NCBI GenBank assembly: GCA_014621425.1
Contig: JAANBB010000290.1
Span: 1-51,702 of the forward strand
DNA: 51,702 nt
Source: Cylindrodendrum hubeiense
Lineage: Eukaryota; Ascomycota; Sordariomycetes; Hypocreales; Nectriaceae
Direction: 5' to 3'
The notes beneath the pieces were generated by a model. That model was not told the DNA's origin and did not search any database. It saw only the letters and a list, made by a program, of their open reading frames with translations. Shown here one piece after another: positions 34,196-44,662 of the stretch (positions are counted from its first letter, which is position 1; each line of letters opens with the position of its first letter). Position numbers and translations under genes: made by a program.

Positions 34196-34459
34196 ATGAA
34201 TTGGGGGGTTCAACTTGGAAGGCCTGCATTGCACATCGCGGTGTCGATCCAGGCTCCATTGTCCTTCGGGGCCATGGGGGGCGCAATTTTTGATTTATCA
34301 CACATTTTCATTGTGGTACCCAGCTTTATGCTGGGTCACGAAGAAGATGCTTTTAAATTCTACGCAGAGGTGGTGTTGGTTTGTTGGGGATTCCATGTCC
34401 GTACATCAGATGGAGCAGTTGTCGAAAGTACTTTCTTCATTGTGAGACTGTGCTATTGA
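34196..34459 (+). CDS. Small hypothetical ORF, 87 residues
   Basis: The ATG at 34196 follows a TATA box and a pyrimidine-rich leader, which is the main reason to list it. The product starts MNWGVQLGRPALHIAVSI and has hydrophobic patches (IFDLSHIFIVVPSFML, VVLVCWGFHV) but no clear signal peptide or domain. The sequence downstream to about 34840 has blocks with reasonable composition interrupted by stops, so the ORF may be part of a spliced or decayed gene. No family is recognised. Confidence 0.28.
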   Translation: MNWGVQLGRPALHIAVSIQAPLSFGAMGGAIFDLSHIFIVVPSFMLGHEEDAFKFYAEVVLVCWGFHVRTSDGAVVESTFFIVRLCY

Positions 34460-35223
34460 CTTGGAGCTCCGCCAGCCTCAGCAACCTGATGTGCACAGGC
34501 GACAACGAGGTAACGATCAGTTTCAACTGGCCCTGCTGAAGCCCAGAATGTGTTGCCCGCCCGGTTTCCAGTCAACGCATCACCAACCAGTTGGTAAAAC
34601 TGCGGACTGGACTTCGTCAAGGCCCCTTCCTTGCGCTCCAAAGCGCACACCTCTCCAACTCTGTCAAGCGTGCTATTATTGTCAACGTTTCCGAGATGTT
34701 TGGGGGGGTTGCTGCTTGCGCATGTTCTATCGGCACTGGATGGGTTGGTTGGTTGGTGCTAGTGAGCCTGCATGATGCTTCGCAGTTGGTCATTTCTCGA
34801 ATTGCGCCTGGTTCGTATGCCTGGCTTGGAGACATTTGCTAGAAAATACGGAATTTTGTAAGGAGCAGATACGCTTTTTACTCGCATTATACCATGCGCT
34901 TGTGAGCATTTCATTCTGGCACCGTTGATATCCCAGTCGTTAAGCGGGACGGCTCGAACTTCGTTCCAACAGCATTGACCCATCGGTCTGCCAGCCTGAC
35001 CAGGATCATCAAGTTTATTCACCACTGAACCTGATGCAGAAAAATAGATTGCCACACGGGAGCAGCCCAATACTCAAACATAATGGTTGATATAATCCAC
35101 CTTCCCCAGGCAGCCGACTACATCGCCATGATTTATTTGTTCACCATCAGAAACACCATCTCGATATTAATCAAAAAGTACCGAACAAAGTATCGCCCCC
35201 AAGTCTCTAGTCACCCCCGTAAT
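34460..35223. other. Stretch with possible decayed coding sequence
   Basis: From 34463 one plus-strand frame reads like protein but is cut by TGA and TAA codons that each differ by one C-to-T change from CGA or CAA. The reverse strand is also open there for 65 codons. Neither can be called a gene. The remainder to 35223 shows nothing. Confidence 0.3.
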
Positions 35224-36999
35224 TTACAAGATGTTGAGATCCTGCCCGGGATAGAAGAGGCTCAGGTGATCTGCTGTCCCGTTCCCACGCCTGCGAGAGA
35301 CTCGACCGTAAGCCCACCAACATATAAAGACAACCATCGTCAGAAGCAACGATGCACCGATGTATACCTGCCAGTTTTTGTCGCCGTCAAGTTTAAACAG
35401 ATTTGTCGTCCACAGTGTCTGCGCCCATATTAGCTTGGCTACTTCATAACTGCTTCAGTCACAAGCAACCGTGTGTAGTAAGAGGAACAGATTTCGAGAC
35501 ATACTGCAACTAGAGTGGAAGGAAGGAATGATAATGTCAAGATGGCGATGCCCTTTACTGTTTGGCTATCGCGTGCCGATAGTTTTGCGATAGTGAGGTT
35601 GGTTTTGCTGTCCTTTTGAGCGATGAGTTGATATGACTGATGAAACAGTAAGCTTTATCGTTCGGTATGAGTTCATAAGACATTCATACCACATTGATGT
35701 TCTGCGTTAGCCTATTGATGAGCTCAGCTATCCTGTCCGCCATCGAGTCACATCGTACAAGGGTGGCGCCGAAAGACTCTAATAGGCCGGAGCTATGGCG
35801 CATCAATAGCTTACTACACCCGAGATCCTGTCGCCTCTTTTCCATCTCGATGAAGGCGTCGGAAGAGAATTTCCCAAACTTAAGTGCGAACAACATAACC
35901 GTCTGGCCATGACATAGCTCTATATGGGTTGAGTGGATTTGGTTGAGGAGAACGTCAGCCCTAGATAGGGCTTTGAAGCGCTTGGCATCCATTTCCCATG
36001 TTTTCCACTGCGGACGAGACGTATTGGTCACTGTCTCGACCTCAACGACTTCCCTCCAGAGCTTGGCGAACCAATCCATCCACTTACAATATCGGTCTTC
36101 GTATATAAAAGAAAGGAGGTAGAGCGGGTGGATTTTGAGGAGGTCCGTATGGGTTGCGCAATATGACCGGATCGATTGGATGTCCTTGGCATCATTGCAA
36201 GTGAAAAAGACAAAACAATTCCGAGTAGACAGCTGGACCCTGATGCTACCCAAAACGCAACTGATGTTTCTTGGACAGCGAAAAACAAGAGCTAGCACCC
36301 GGAAACTTGGTCAGCAATTTGGTCAATACTCAACAGCAAGCGAAAAACGGGACACAAACTCATATATGCAGGGGTCTCACTATCATCATCATATTGGAGG
36401 TAAGAATGGACATAAGGTGTGAGGGTGGTGAGGAACTTTTGGGTGGTCGTGCTACAGAAACCTGCTACTTCAATAAGGTATTGTAAAGTATCCCGACGGA
36501 TTTCTAAAGTAGCTGGCGCAGACTTCCCGAGGACAACTTCTCCCTGAACTGTGCTGGGAAGTGTTAGGAGATGGGTCTACACGGTCGCTGTGAGGATGCG
36601 TGGCTCACATAAGGACCAGGCTCGGCGTTGGAGTTGGGTTTGGGGGTTCTGTTTCCTTGCAGTCACTCTCCCAGAAAGAGTTCTGTGTTTGAAATCAGAG
36701 CTAGTTCCGTCGACCGTTATAACACATCTTTCACCATGAAAGTGAACATTGAGAGAACATACGTAGTGTGCGAGCTTCGCCCTCAAGGCGGCGTTGTCTA
36801 GGATGTCGTCTTGCCTCCCGCTGATATTAATGTCCCAGAGCTGGGCTTTAGTTTCGGTCGTAAATATTGCCCCTGACTGGACATTAAATTCGTCCATCAA
36901 CGGAGCTACAGGCGGCTTCTGGGTCAAGAGTCGAATTCGCAAGTCCATGGGTGTTGGAAATGTAGATGAGAGGGCTGGCTTCTGATGACTGGCGATCAT
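35224..36999 (-). CDS. Fungal CorA-like two-helix membrane protein, six exons
   Basis: Minus-strand exons are 36999-36763, 36682-36609, 36553-36381, 36291-35690, 35636-35505 and 35418-35224. Introns are 80, 55, 89, 53 and 86 nt, most with GTATGT or GTGAG donors and CTAAC/CTGAC-like branch points, and all phases close to give 470 residues. The N-terminal part is mixed alpha/beta (FTTETKAQLWDINISGRQDD, later LVLITVQGEVVLGKSAP). The middle is helical, with WMDWFAKLWREVVEVETVTN and SRADVLLNQIHSTHIELCHG. The C-terminal part has SYQLIAQKDSKTNLTIAKLS and ARDSQTVKGIAILTLSFLPS entering the first membrane helix, then TLWTTNLF, then a second helix (WQVYIGASLLLTMVVFICWW). This matches fungal CorA-like proteins as I remember them; the GMN motif of true Mg2+ channels is absent, so transport activity is unproven. 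Longest-ORF methods see only one fragment. Confidence 0.75.
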
Positions 37000-37977
37000 A
37001 CTGGCAATCTAGTGCTGATAACTGGCATAGGCTACCGGTAAATAAATGCTGCCTCCGAACTGCTCCCGGGTCTCATGCTTTGGAGGGGCTGTGCATTCGA
37101 GGCGGCGTTTAGGCAGAGCAGAGAAGTGAACAGTGCCAAGATAAATTGGGAGGTTGGACCAGGCGATGGGTGAGTGATATAGCGCCTAACATGCGGCCGC
37201 TTGTTGGGCTATGTACCGGCTTGCTTGTGTCGTCTCGGAGCTGGCAGGACTTCGAATATAACACACCTTGTCACATATTTTTGACGTCGCTGCCAGATAA
37301 TTTCCTCAGGATTCATCGTTTAGATAATGGGAGGGTGGAAAAGGCTCAACGTACATTTTGCGACATGCGCAGCCTGCTTTCAGCCCAACTCAGCACTGCC
37401 CCTCCTCCTTTCCGAGCCTCGTCACGGCCTTCAGTTTGTCTGCCTGGTGTCCTAGAAAAGGCCAGATTCAATTCATTTCTTGGAAATCATAAAATTGTGC
37501 GGCACTGAACAGCAGAGATTGTCATAATGGCGATGGGGTCAAGACCTCCACCTCACGGCTGCAAGCTGAGGCTATGTCAGTCAAGTCGCACTGGGTATGC
37601 CCAAGTATTCGTCTTCGACTTCTGAAGGCGGCACGAAGTGATAACATATTTATGGCAATACTTGTATAAAATATCAAGATCCCCCGAGATGTAAAAATAG
37701 GTCAATAAGGTGTCCGCGATGCTAGTCAAGTATGTTTGTGTCAGGAACAACCAAGTCCCCGGCCGCTCGGTGCAGGGAGCTGTCGTCTTGAGAACCCACA
37801 GGGATTATGAACAAGGTCACGGCGTAGAAATAGCTGCCTTTGATGGGATTGAAGCGGCACGAGACATCAGGAAAACAATTGTTCTTTATTTTGTTGTGCC
37901 ATTATTCAGGTTTCGTATATTGTACATGTCCCAACTCCAACCCAGCTGTGGTCCTTCTAGGGCCCTGATCGAGCGAT
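37000..37977. other. Intergenic region upstream of the CorA-like gene
   Basis: About 1 kb between the CorA-like start and the stop of the next minus-strand gene. It should contain the CorA-like promoter and the 3' UTR of the 90-residue gene. No gene is supported. Confidence 0.55.
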
Positions 37978-38250
37978 TCACTGCTTCTTCCACTGCCCCG
38001 CGTTCTCAACACCCTTGGACACGCTGTTCAGCCCATTCTCAACGCCTGTGCCGAGGTTGCCCAGACCATCGCCGAGGGGTCGTCCAACCTCGCCGGTAAT
38101 GCCCGTCACTGTGTTGCCCAGGCCACGAGTCGCCGCACCGGTAACACCGCCGAGGGTACGTCCAACACCGCCGAGGGTATTGCCAAGAGTGCTCGTGAGG
38201 AAGTTGGCCGCGCCAGCCGCCTGGTCGGTTGCGTTGTTGCGGTTGTTCAT
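37978..38250 (-). CDS. Small Gly/Thr/Asn-rich protein, 90 residues
   Basis: An intact ATG-to-TGA frame on the minus strand. The protein starts MNNRNNATDQAAGAANFL and is dominated by repeating units with Gly every few residues: LGNTLGGVGRTLGGVTG, then GLGNTVTGITGEVGRPLG. It ends VENAGQWKKQ. The pattern is amphipathic and low in aromatic residues, as in small stress-linked or LEA-like fungal proteins. I recall similar short fungal proteins with GxVGRxLG-type repeats but no established function. A CT-rich leader precedes the ATG (CTTCCTCTTCTCCACTC on the minus strand), which supports expression. Confidence 0.6.
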   Translation of the reverse strand: MNNRNNATDQAAGAANFLTSTLGNTLGGVGRTLGGVTGAATRGLGNTVTGITGEVGRPLGDGLGNLGTGVENGLNSVSKGVENAGQWKKQ

Positions 38251-38886
38251 GATTGTGTATTGGAGGTTGTAGATGAGTGGAGAAGAGGAAGTATTTGCGG
38301 GATCCCTTTACTTGTTCGATGGCCGAGGAGAGAGATATTTGATGGCTCGTGGTATTATCTTGTTTAAAAAAAACCATGGGGAAATATTGGGAGGACCGTT
38401 GTCTTTTAAATCCAATGTTACTTTCATGTGAGGAGTGATCGTCCAAGGTCCCCCTCGATATGACGTCAACTGACGTTCTTTACAGTGTCATCTCTACCGC
38501 CCCATTGGAGCGACTTTTGCACAACCACCCCCTGTTCACATTGGCAATGACGTCCTTCCGGAGGGTTTTGCGCGTCTTTTGCCTGGAGATGTTACCTTTG
38601 CTTGTGGATATGTCGTCAGGTTGGGGCCCATGATCGAGATTCTCTAGGGTAGGGGTGTCATCAACCAAGGCAAATCCAGATCACGCAGCCCTCCAGGACG
38701 GGCGCATATCTTCTCATCATTTCTCTTACATTTCTATGATGCAACCGGGTAGGGGCAGGCGGGTAATTGGTGTAACATAGCGTTCTTAGACTACATTATG
38801 ATAGTTGCAATTGCGACGGGCCTTGATGACCAAATTTTTTTGAGAGATCTTATGTAAAGAAAATGTAATTAGTCTATAACTCGCTT
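38251..38886. other. Intergenic region, tail-to-head
   Basis: 636 bp between the DBP7 stop and the start of the 90-residue gene, so it should hold that gene's promoter and the DBP7 3' UTR. ATGACGTCAACTGACGT near 38459-38475 contains TGACGTCA, a perfect CRE-type bZIP site, about 210 bp upstream of the small gene. Confidence 0.55.
38460..38467. promoter_or_regulatory. CRE-type palindrome TGACGTCA
   Basis: An exact TGACGTCA palindrome is followed 2 bases later by TGACGT, which is a second half site. It lies about 210 bp upstream of the start of the 90-residue minus-strand gene. Fungal Atf1/CREB-type bZIP stress factors bind this sequence; actual use here is inference. Confidence 0.4.
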
Positions 38887-41190
38887 TTAACCGATATTGA
38901 ACTCGTCCGCCGTGGAATTCATTAACATCATGCTCTTCATCTTGATGACATCCCGAGGCGGCCTATCACTCCTGGGCTGCTCCCTGTCGTCGTCACCTGT
39001 GTCCCTGCTCAAGTCCTTGCCCGAGTCCTTGCCCGAGTCCTTGCCCGAGCTCCTGCCCGAACCCCTGCCCCCGCTCTTGAAGGGTCGCTTCTTCGTCTTC
39101 CGCTCCACACCAGCGCCAATACCACCAGGTGCCTCTCTTAGCCCGTAACTCTTCGCTGTGTGACCCAAATGAAGCTCTGAAATATCAAAGTGCGAGCGCT
39201 CCTCCTTGATGTGAGTGGCATACGCTCGGATGTGTGACTTGAAGCCGTTGCGGGCAAGCTCCAGAGTCTTGTTCTCGCCAAGGAGGCGCTGCTCGATGTG
39301 TAGCTGGAGCGTCTCAGCCTTGTCGTGATAGGTCTGTCCATCGATAATAGCTGCTGAGGTCTCAACGGGGAACTCAAGCTTGGTCATCATGCCCTTTTGA
39401 AGGATTGAGTCGTAAGGCTGGGGTGTCGGAGGCGTTGAAGCCTTGAGTAGTTTAATGTAACCTTCTTCGGTGCCGGGCAACAAGAATAGCAGGGCATCGC
39501 CAGGACGTCCGGCTCGGGCCGTTCGACCAACACGATGGATGTGATCGTCGAAGCTAAACGCGGGATCATACTCAATGACCAAGTCGACCGAAGGAATATC
39601 GAGACCTCGGGAAGACACATCGGTGGTGATGAGGAGTGAGGGCAACTTGCATTCGGAAAACGCTTTGATGGTGGCGGTACGGACTGGTTGAGACAATGAG
39701 CCATGCATCCTGTGGAGAATGACCTCCGGGCTGGCGGGTGAGGTAATGTATCCGGCCTTGGAAACAGTCTTTGAGATCGATTCGGCGTCCTTCGAACCGG
39801 ATGCAGGCGCCTCAAGCTTCATCGGATCCCTCAAGAGTTCGTAGTGGAAATCGACCGAATCGGCACAGGATATGAAGACGATGGCCTTCATGGTGCGGCC
39901 ACGACGGGAAAAGGTGGACTTGAGGTAAGAGATCAAGGTGACAAGTCGAAGTTTGGCCGGGGTAATGGTGTAGGACTGATGGAGCTGCGCAGGAGCCTTC
40001 ATGGCCTTCTCATCACCGTCGTTGTCGTTGTCGTTGATATCCTTCTCAGCAGCCAAGAACGTTGCGTCCGCCAAACTCATCTCTCCAAGTTTCTGTACGT
40101 TCATCTTCATAGTAGCCGAGCAGAGCACGGTTACTCGTCGGTCAGGAAGAGACTTGAGAGAGGTTCCGTCCGGAAGCTTGTCAGTGAGGTCAATCCTTTT
40201 AAGCGCATCGATGGCCTTTTTCAGATCATCCTCGAAGCCTAGATCCATAAGACGATCACCTTCATCAAGAATGAGCCATCTTACAGTGCTAAGACTGAGG
40301 GCCTTGGTGTTGTCGATGTGATCCGCCAGTCGTCCAGGAGTTGCGACAAGGAAATTGACTCCCTTGCGGATACGTGCCTTCTCAGCCTTCTTTGACTCTC
40401 CTCCAGTGATAGCCGTGGACACAAGCCACGGGAAGGGGCGGATGAGCTGCTCAAGTACTGCGTGCGTTTGCTTGGCAAGTTCGCGGGTCGGGGAAACAAT
40501 AATGGCGAATACTCCAGAGTCTCGGTGAATCTGGGCACCGCCCCGTTCGCTCAGGAGGAGGATGCGGTGAAGAACGGGTAGAAGGTAAGAGTAGGTCTTT
40601 CCGGACCCAGTCTCGGCCTGGACGAAGGCGTCCGCGCTGTTTGACAGCATATGCGGAATCACCTTCTTTTGGATGGCCGTAGGACGTTCCAAGTTCAACT
40701 TCTTAAGCTCCTCCACAAGGCGGGATGAAATGGTCAATGAGGCAAAGCTGTCAGAGAGGGGCGCATTGGTCGCCTCCGGGGCAGTCCATTCGGTCTCTTT
40801 TTCCTCTTCCAACTCGGTCTTCTGAGCTGGATTGAATGAGAAGAGTCGTGAGATGACCTGTCCTCCAGTCCTTTTGAGATCTGACCCCTGGTTTCGATGC
40901 TGGGTTGTCGGGCCGTCGCCGCCGTAGGATCTGTCTCTGGGACCATACCTTGCGGAAGGCTTGTAGTCGAAACCACTATTAAACCCATCGTTGTCGGTTC
41001 TCTGGCGTTTTGATGATCTCTGGTCATCTTCATCTCTGGTTGGTCTGGGTGCCTCCGGTCCCGAGGAAGCCAGCCTCGCCGACTTCTGAGCCTGCTTCCT
41101 GTCACGCCAGTTGCCACCCTTGAATTTGACCTGGGGCTTGACAGGGCCAGAGCCCAAGTCAAAGTTTAGGAGCATGCCATCGTCCGCCAT
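38887..41190 (-). CDS. DBP7: DEAD-box ATP-dependent RNA helicase Dbp7
   Basis: A single exon encodes 767 residues starting MADDGMLLNFDLG. The frame continues upstream only to a GTG. After a charged N-terminal region come the helicase motifs: the Q-motif area RPTAIQKKVIPHM, motif I AETGSGKT (~192), Ib-type TPGR, motif II in the variant LILDEGDRLMDLGF (~307), motif III SAT (~357), DVSSRGLDIP, and motif VI HRVGRTARAG. The DEGD form of motif II, the KPQVKFKGGNWRDRK start and the late insertions identify Dbp7, a nucleolar helicase needed for early 60S subunit assembly. The C-terminus holds a Lys/Arg/Gly/Ser-rich tail with a SGKD repeat and ends in SMMLMNSTADEFNIG. Confidence 0.95.
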   Translation of the reverse strand: MADDGMLLNFDLGSGPVKPQVKFKGGNWRDRKQAQKSARLASSGPEAPRPTRDEDDQRSSKRQRTDNDGFNSGFDYKPSARYGPRDRSYGGDGPTTQHRNQGSDLKRTGGQVISRLFSFNPAQKTELEEEKETEWTAPEATNAPLSDSFASLTISSRLVEELKKLNLERPTAIQKKVIPHMLSNSADAFVQAETGSGKTYSYLLPVLHRILLLSERGGAQIHRDSGVFAIIVSPTRELAKQTHAVLEQLIRPFPWLVSTAITGGESKKAEKARIRKGVNFLVATPGRLADHIDNTKALSLSTVRWLILDEGDRLMDLGFEDDLKKAIDALKRIDLTDKLPDGTSLKSLPDRRVTVLCSATMKMNVQKLGEMSLADATFLAAEKDINDNDNDGDEKAMKAPAQLHQSYTITPAKLRLVTLISYLKSTFSRRGRTMKAIVFISCADSVDFHYELLRDPMKLEAPASGSKDAESISKTVSKAGYITSPASPEVILHRMHGSLSQPVRTATIKAFSECKLPSLLITTDVSSRGLDIPSVDLVIEYDPAFSFDDHIHRVGRTARAGRPGDALLFLLPGTEEGYIKLLKASTPPTPQPYDSILQKGMMTKLEFPVETSAAIIDGQTYHDKAETLQLHIEQRLLGENKTLELARNGFKSHIRAYATHIKEERSHFDISELHLGHTAKSYGLREAPGGIGAGVERKTKKRPFKSGGRGSGRSSGKDSGKDSGKDLSRDTGDDDREQPRSDRPPRDVIKMKSMMLMNSTADEFNIG
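39011..39062. repeat. 12-bp coding repeat in the DBP7 tail
   Basis: About four tandem 12-bp units (GAGTCCTTGCCC on the plus strand) encode repeated Ser-Gly-Lys-Asp in the basic C-terminal tail of Dbp7. Copy number is likely to vary between strains. Confidence 0.8.
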
Positions 41191-44100
41191 GATGTCGAAT
41201 GTCACACAGGTTGTTGAGGATAGGTGGGGCTTGAGTATGCGATGCGCAAGGAAAAAGTTTTGGACTTTTTTCGGTTGCTTATCGATACTACGATACGTGT
41301 GTCTATCTTATCTTATCGCAACGCCGTTGTGCGATAAGCATGGGCGGCTCAGCCACGTGGGTCCCGTCCCGCAGGCAGACACAAGAAGCTGGACCATGAT
41401 GCGCACATCAACGGAAACTCAAAGTGTTCGATTCACACATTGAATCCCAAGGGAGCCCCCCTGTGAGAGCAAGGAATGAGGGATGCACTGCCTTTCGTAA
41501 TTGAGACGCCGAGACGGAGATTCCGTGGAAGAGGCTTGACCCAAGTGCGCTCCTCCAGTGTGTCAAGTGACGTGTAATCTCGGGAGTCCCCGCCAAAGCA
41601 ATGACTCCCTCAGCGGACACAAGATCGAGATCTTCGGACTTGGGCTATTGTCCGTACGGCATCCCAATAAACCGAGCACTGAGGCGGAGGACCGAGCTTT
41701 GCCTGTACGCGAGGCATATTCCTTTTCCGTAGAATCTCGAACTCCCGATCCTAGCGCGTAAGCGCGTATGGAGGTATGCAGATGCAAAGTGATGCAATGC
41801 CTTCACTATAGTTCGTGGAGTTTGAGGTGGATGCTGATCCGTCATCACGGGGCTTGTCATGAGAAACTCCAGCACCCACAGGGCACGCTGCGTATCCAGT
41901 CCCCATGCCGCCCTCTCGACCAGGATGACCTGCCATTGAGACGCAAGGCATTGGGATGACGGGCGCGGCCATGTACTATGTACCTACTTACAGGACTACG
42001 TAATGGGGCCGCTCATTTGGACTGTTTGCCTCTTGAGGTAATCACCGAGCCGGAATTGACCAGCATGACAACATCCATCAACCTGAGTGGTTGTGAAGCG
42101 TGGATGCCAAATCGGCCATGCATGGCTGATGGGAACCGGAGCGCGGGGCAGACAAAAAGCCGATGCAGTTCTAAATCCGGTCGGGCTCGGCGCAAAGACA
42201 CAGTCGGCGGAGAGACGATGAGGGACCAGGCATATGTCAGCTAGCAGTCAGGCTCCGTGGCATCCGGCAGCAAAACGGGACTTTTTCGTCGCCCTGGTCC
42301 ATGTGACGGATCGAAAACTGCAGCCCTGTGGTTCCCTGTGGCGCCCACTTTGCGCTCCCACGCCTCTGGGCTAAGCTTGGCTGGTGCTGACGTTTGACGC
42401 CCTGCCTGGGGCTTGTCTCGCTGATCCTTTGGCTTTGTGGCTACGATGCTAGGTACGAAACGCGATTGACGACTGGACGGTGGAGACACCGGGAAGGCTT
42501 GGAACGCCGGAGCAAGTAGGGCTACTTTCGCTCCCGGTATGCGGGAATCACGGGAACAAGCTCTGGCTGATATCCCGCTGTGAGGCTTTGCGACGCCTTC
42601 GCCGACGCGGTGATGTCTCGCGTGCGCAAGTTCCCCATGCCAAGCAAGATGCTCTTACACCGAGGAAAAGGTCTGGGATAGCTGAGGAAGTTGGTCTCCG
42701 TTGGCATTGCTTTCCCAGGCGGCCACATCACCGATACATAGCCGTCTCATGAACGCGCAGAGAGCTGAGAGCACGCAAGAGACATATGGAGGCGGCGAGA
42801 AGGAAAGTGAAAAAACACACACAAATAAATTGCATTGATGATGCCCGCCCTTGGGAGATCGAGTCCGACCTTCTGGTTGGTAGGCTCAGAGGTAAATTCG
42901 GGGCTGCTGGCGGCAACCCGACAGGTTGGCTTGATGTTGGCTTGGGGCTGGCTATAGATTCCGGCTTCTCCCTTGGGTCCACCGGCAGCGGGAGGCGAGG
43001 CCAGGGAATTGGGTGCAGGGTCTAGCGGCACCGGTTTGTTCTCGCCCCGGCCACCACAACGCCGCCACAAGGCAGCTTTTGGAGTCTCGAGACCCCTGGA
43101 GCACGTTCACCGTCGCAAAGTTCGATCCGTCCGACCGCGTGTATGTGTGTCTAATTAGTCTGTATGCGTAAATTGTCGTCATTTACGCGCATGCCATGTT
43201 GTGGCCTTGGAGGGTCGCGTGAGAGCGTGTCCCGTATCATGGACGATAGAGTCACCTTGATCGACACTTCGCGGGGGGATCGCGATCGCATTCCTGTGGA
43301 CAGGAAGAAAAAAAAAAGATGGTCACTCGGTGGAGACTGGACAGAGTGAATTGATAGCTCACCGCGAACTTCGTGTTGGTCCGTCCATCGACTTGCATCG
43401 AGCAAAAGAAAGAAAATGCCCCGGACCAGAGGCGAGTTCCGCCGGGACGGTTCCTTGCATGGCGGTAACAGGGAGCTGAAGACGACCGCCTTCCAGCGGC
43501 TTCTGCCAATGGTCCAGGTTTCTTGTCTCTTTGCTCGTGTGTGGTTGGAACTAATTACGTGGGTGGGTGTGGGTGTGTGCGTGGCCGTGGCAGCCCGCCC
43601 TGTGGAGTCCCGGTTCTTACCCCCGCGGCGGCGCCCTCACCGGGGAGCTGGGCGCGCTGTTGGCGGGGGCCAAGGGAGGGCTGCCGAAGGCGAAGAGCGA
43701 AGTGCGTACAGCCAGTGAGCCACAGGAGGGTCGACAGGGGGAGTCGCAGGGAGTGGCGGAGAGCGACAGGGAGCGACAGGGAGCGACAGGGACAAGCCTT
43801 GAGTCATTCCAGAACCCGCGTCCACTAACAGAACAGCCCGCTCCGAGTCCACCCACACATCCACACCCACACGCACAGGCTAAGTCCGCGCCGAAAGCCG
43901 CGCATTGTATCCGCAGTCGTGCTTGGAACTATGTACCGACTCCAGCGGTGATGCCTGGGCCAGGTACCTACATTTCTGGCCTCGGAGAAGCAAAGCGCTG
44001 TAACGGTTGGCAGCGCTGCGTCCCCAGTGTCCAATGCTCCTCCTCCACCCCACACTGCCTCCCTCCCACCACCTCCACCGCTGAGCTGCCTCCTGACGCA

Positions 44101-44662
44101 TGGATCCATGATACCTCGACTTTTGCTGGGAAAAAGATGGGTACGTACCGCCCCGTACCCACCTCAGGCAATGAAAAAAAGCAGCCCTCCCCCCGTCCGA
44201 GGCCTGGGTCCCACGCCGCATCCTCGTCTCTTCCTCCCAGGAAAATCACCCACTTCACCAAACAACCCCAGACAGAGAATCTTCTCGAGTCCAGCCTTTT
44301 CTTACTGCGCTTTCCCCTCCATTTGTTCCTTCTTGTTCCTCCCTCTCACTATCCCCCTCCCCCTAATCTGATCTGCGCGTTTGTTTGACGGCTGTCGCGC
44401 TGTCAAATGAACCTGCAATTGATATCCTTTCTACTTTCCCATGTAAGTGACAGGTTTCCATTGGTCCACCTCCACCACACTTTTCCTCACCCCCCAAGAT
44501 CTCGTGGCCCGACCACGATCTCATTATCGTCCGACCTTGACTCCAGCTTTGGCGGTCCTCAGGCACGATGACTTGACGTGATCCATTCTCATTCTCCAGA
44601 GTCTTGATGCTGACGGAGACACTATTTCAGTCTCCCCCTCCCCCGCTATAGGCGCCATCTAA
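41191..44662. promoter_or_regulatory. 3.5 kb divergent intergenic region DBP7 / PPR gene
   Basis: No gene is supported. Open frames between 43.4 and 44.4 kb overlap on both strands and are Pro/Ser/Arg-rich. The region has a GAGCGACAGG tandem repeat (43761-43795), AGGTACCT at 43962-43969, and a CT-rich leader immediately before 44663 (TCAGTCTCCCCCTCCCCC). GATAAG-type GATA sites occur near 41330. Confidence 0.5.
43761..43795. repeat. 10-bp tandem repeat (GAGCGACAGG)
   Basis: Three exact units follow a degenerate first one (GAGTGGCGGA), in noncoding DNA upstream of the PPR gene. Confidence 0.8.

Noticed and set aside
34453..34650. 65-codon minus-strand frame
   Set aside because: Begins with GTG, lies opposite a possibly decayed plus-strand frame, and shows no conserved features.
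43567..44388. 273-codon frame upstream of the PPR gene
   Set aside because: No proper ATG start, includes a simple tandem repeat and a polypyrimidine leader; composition is not protein-like.
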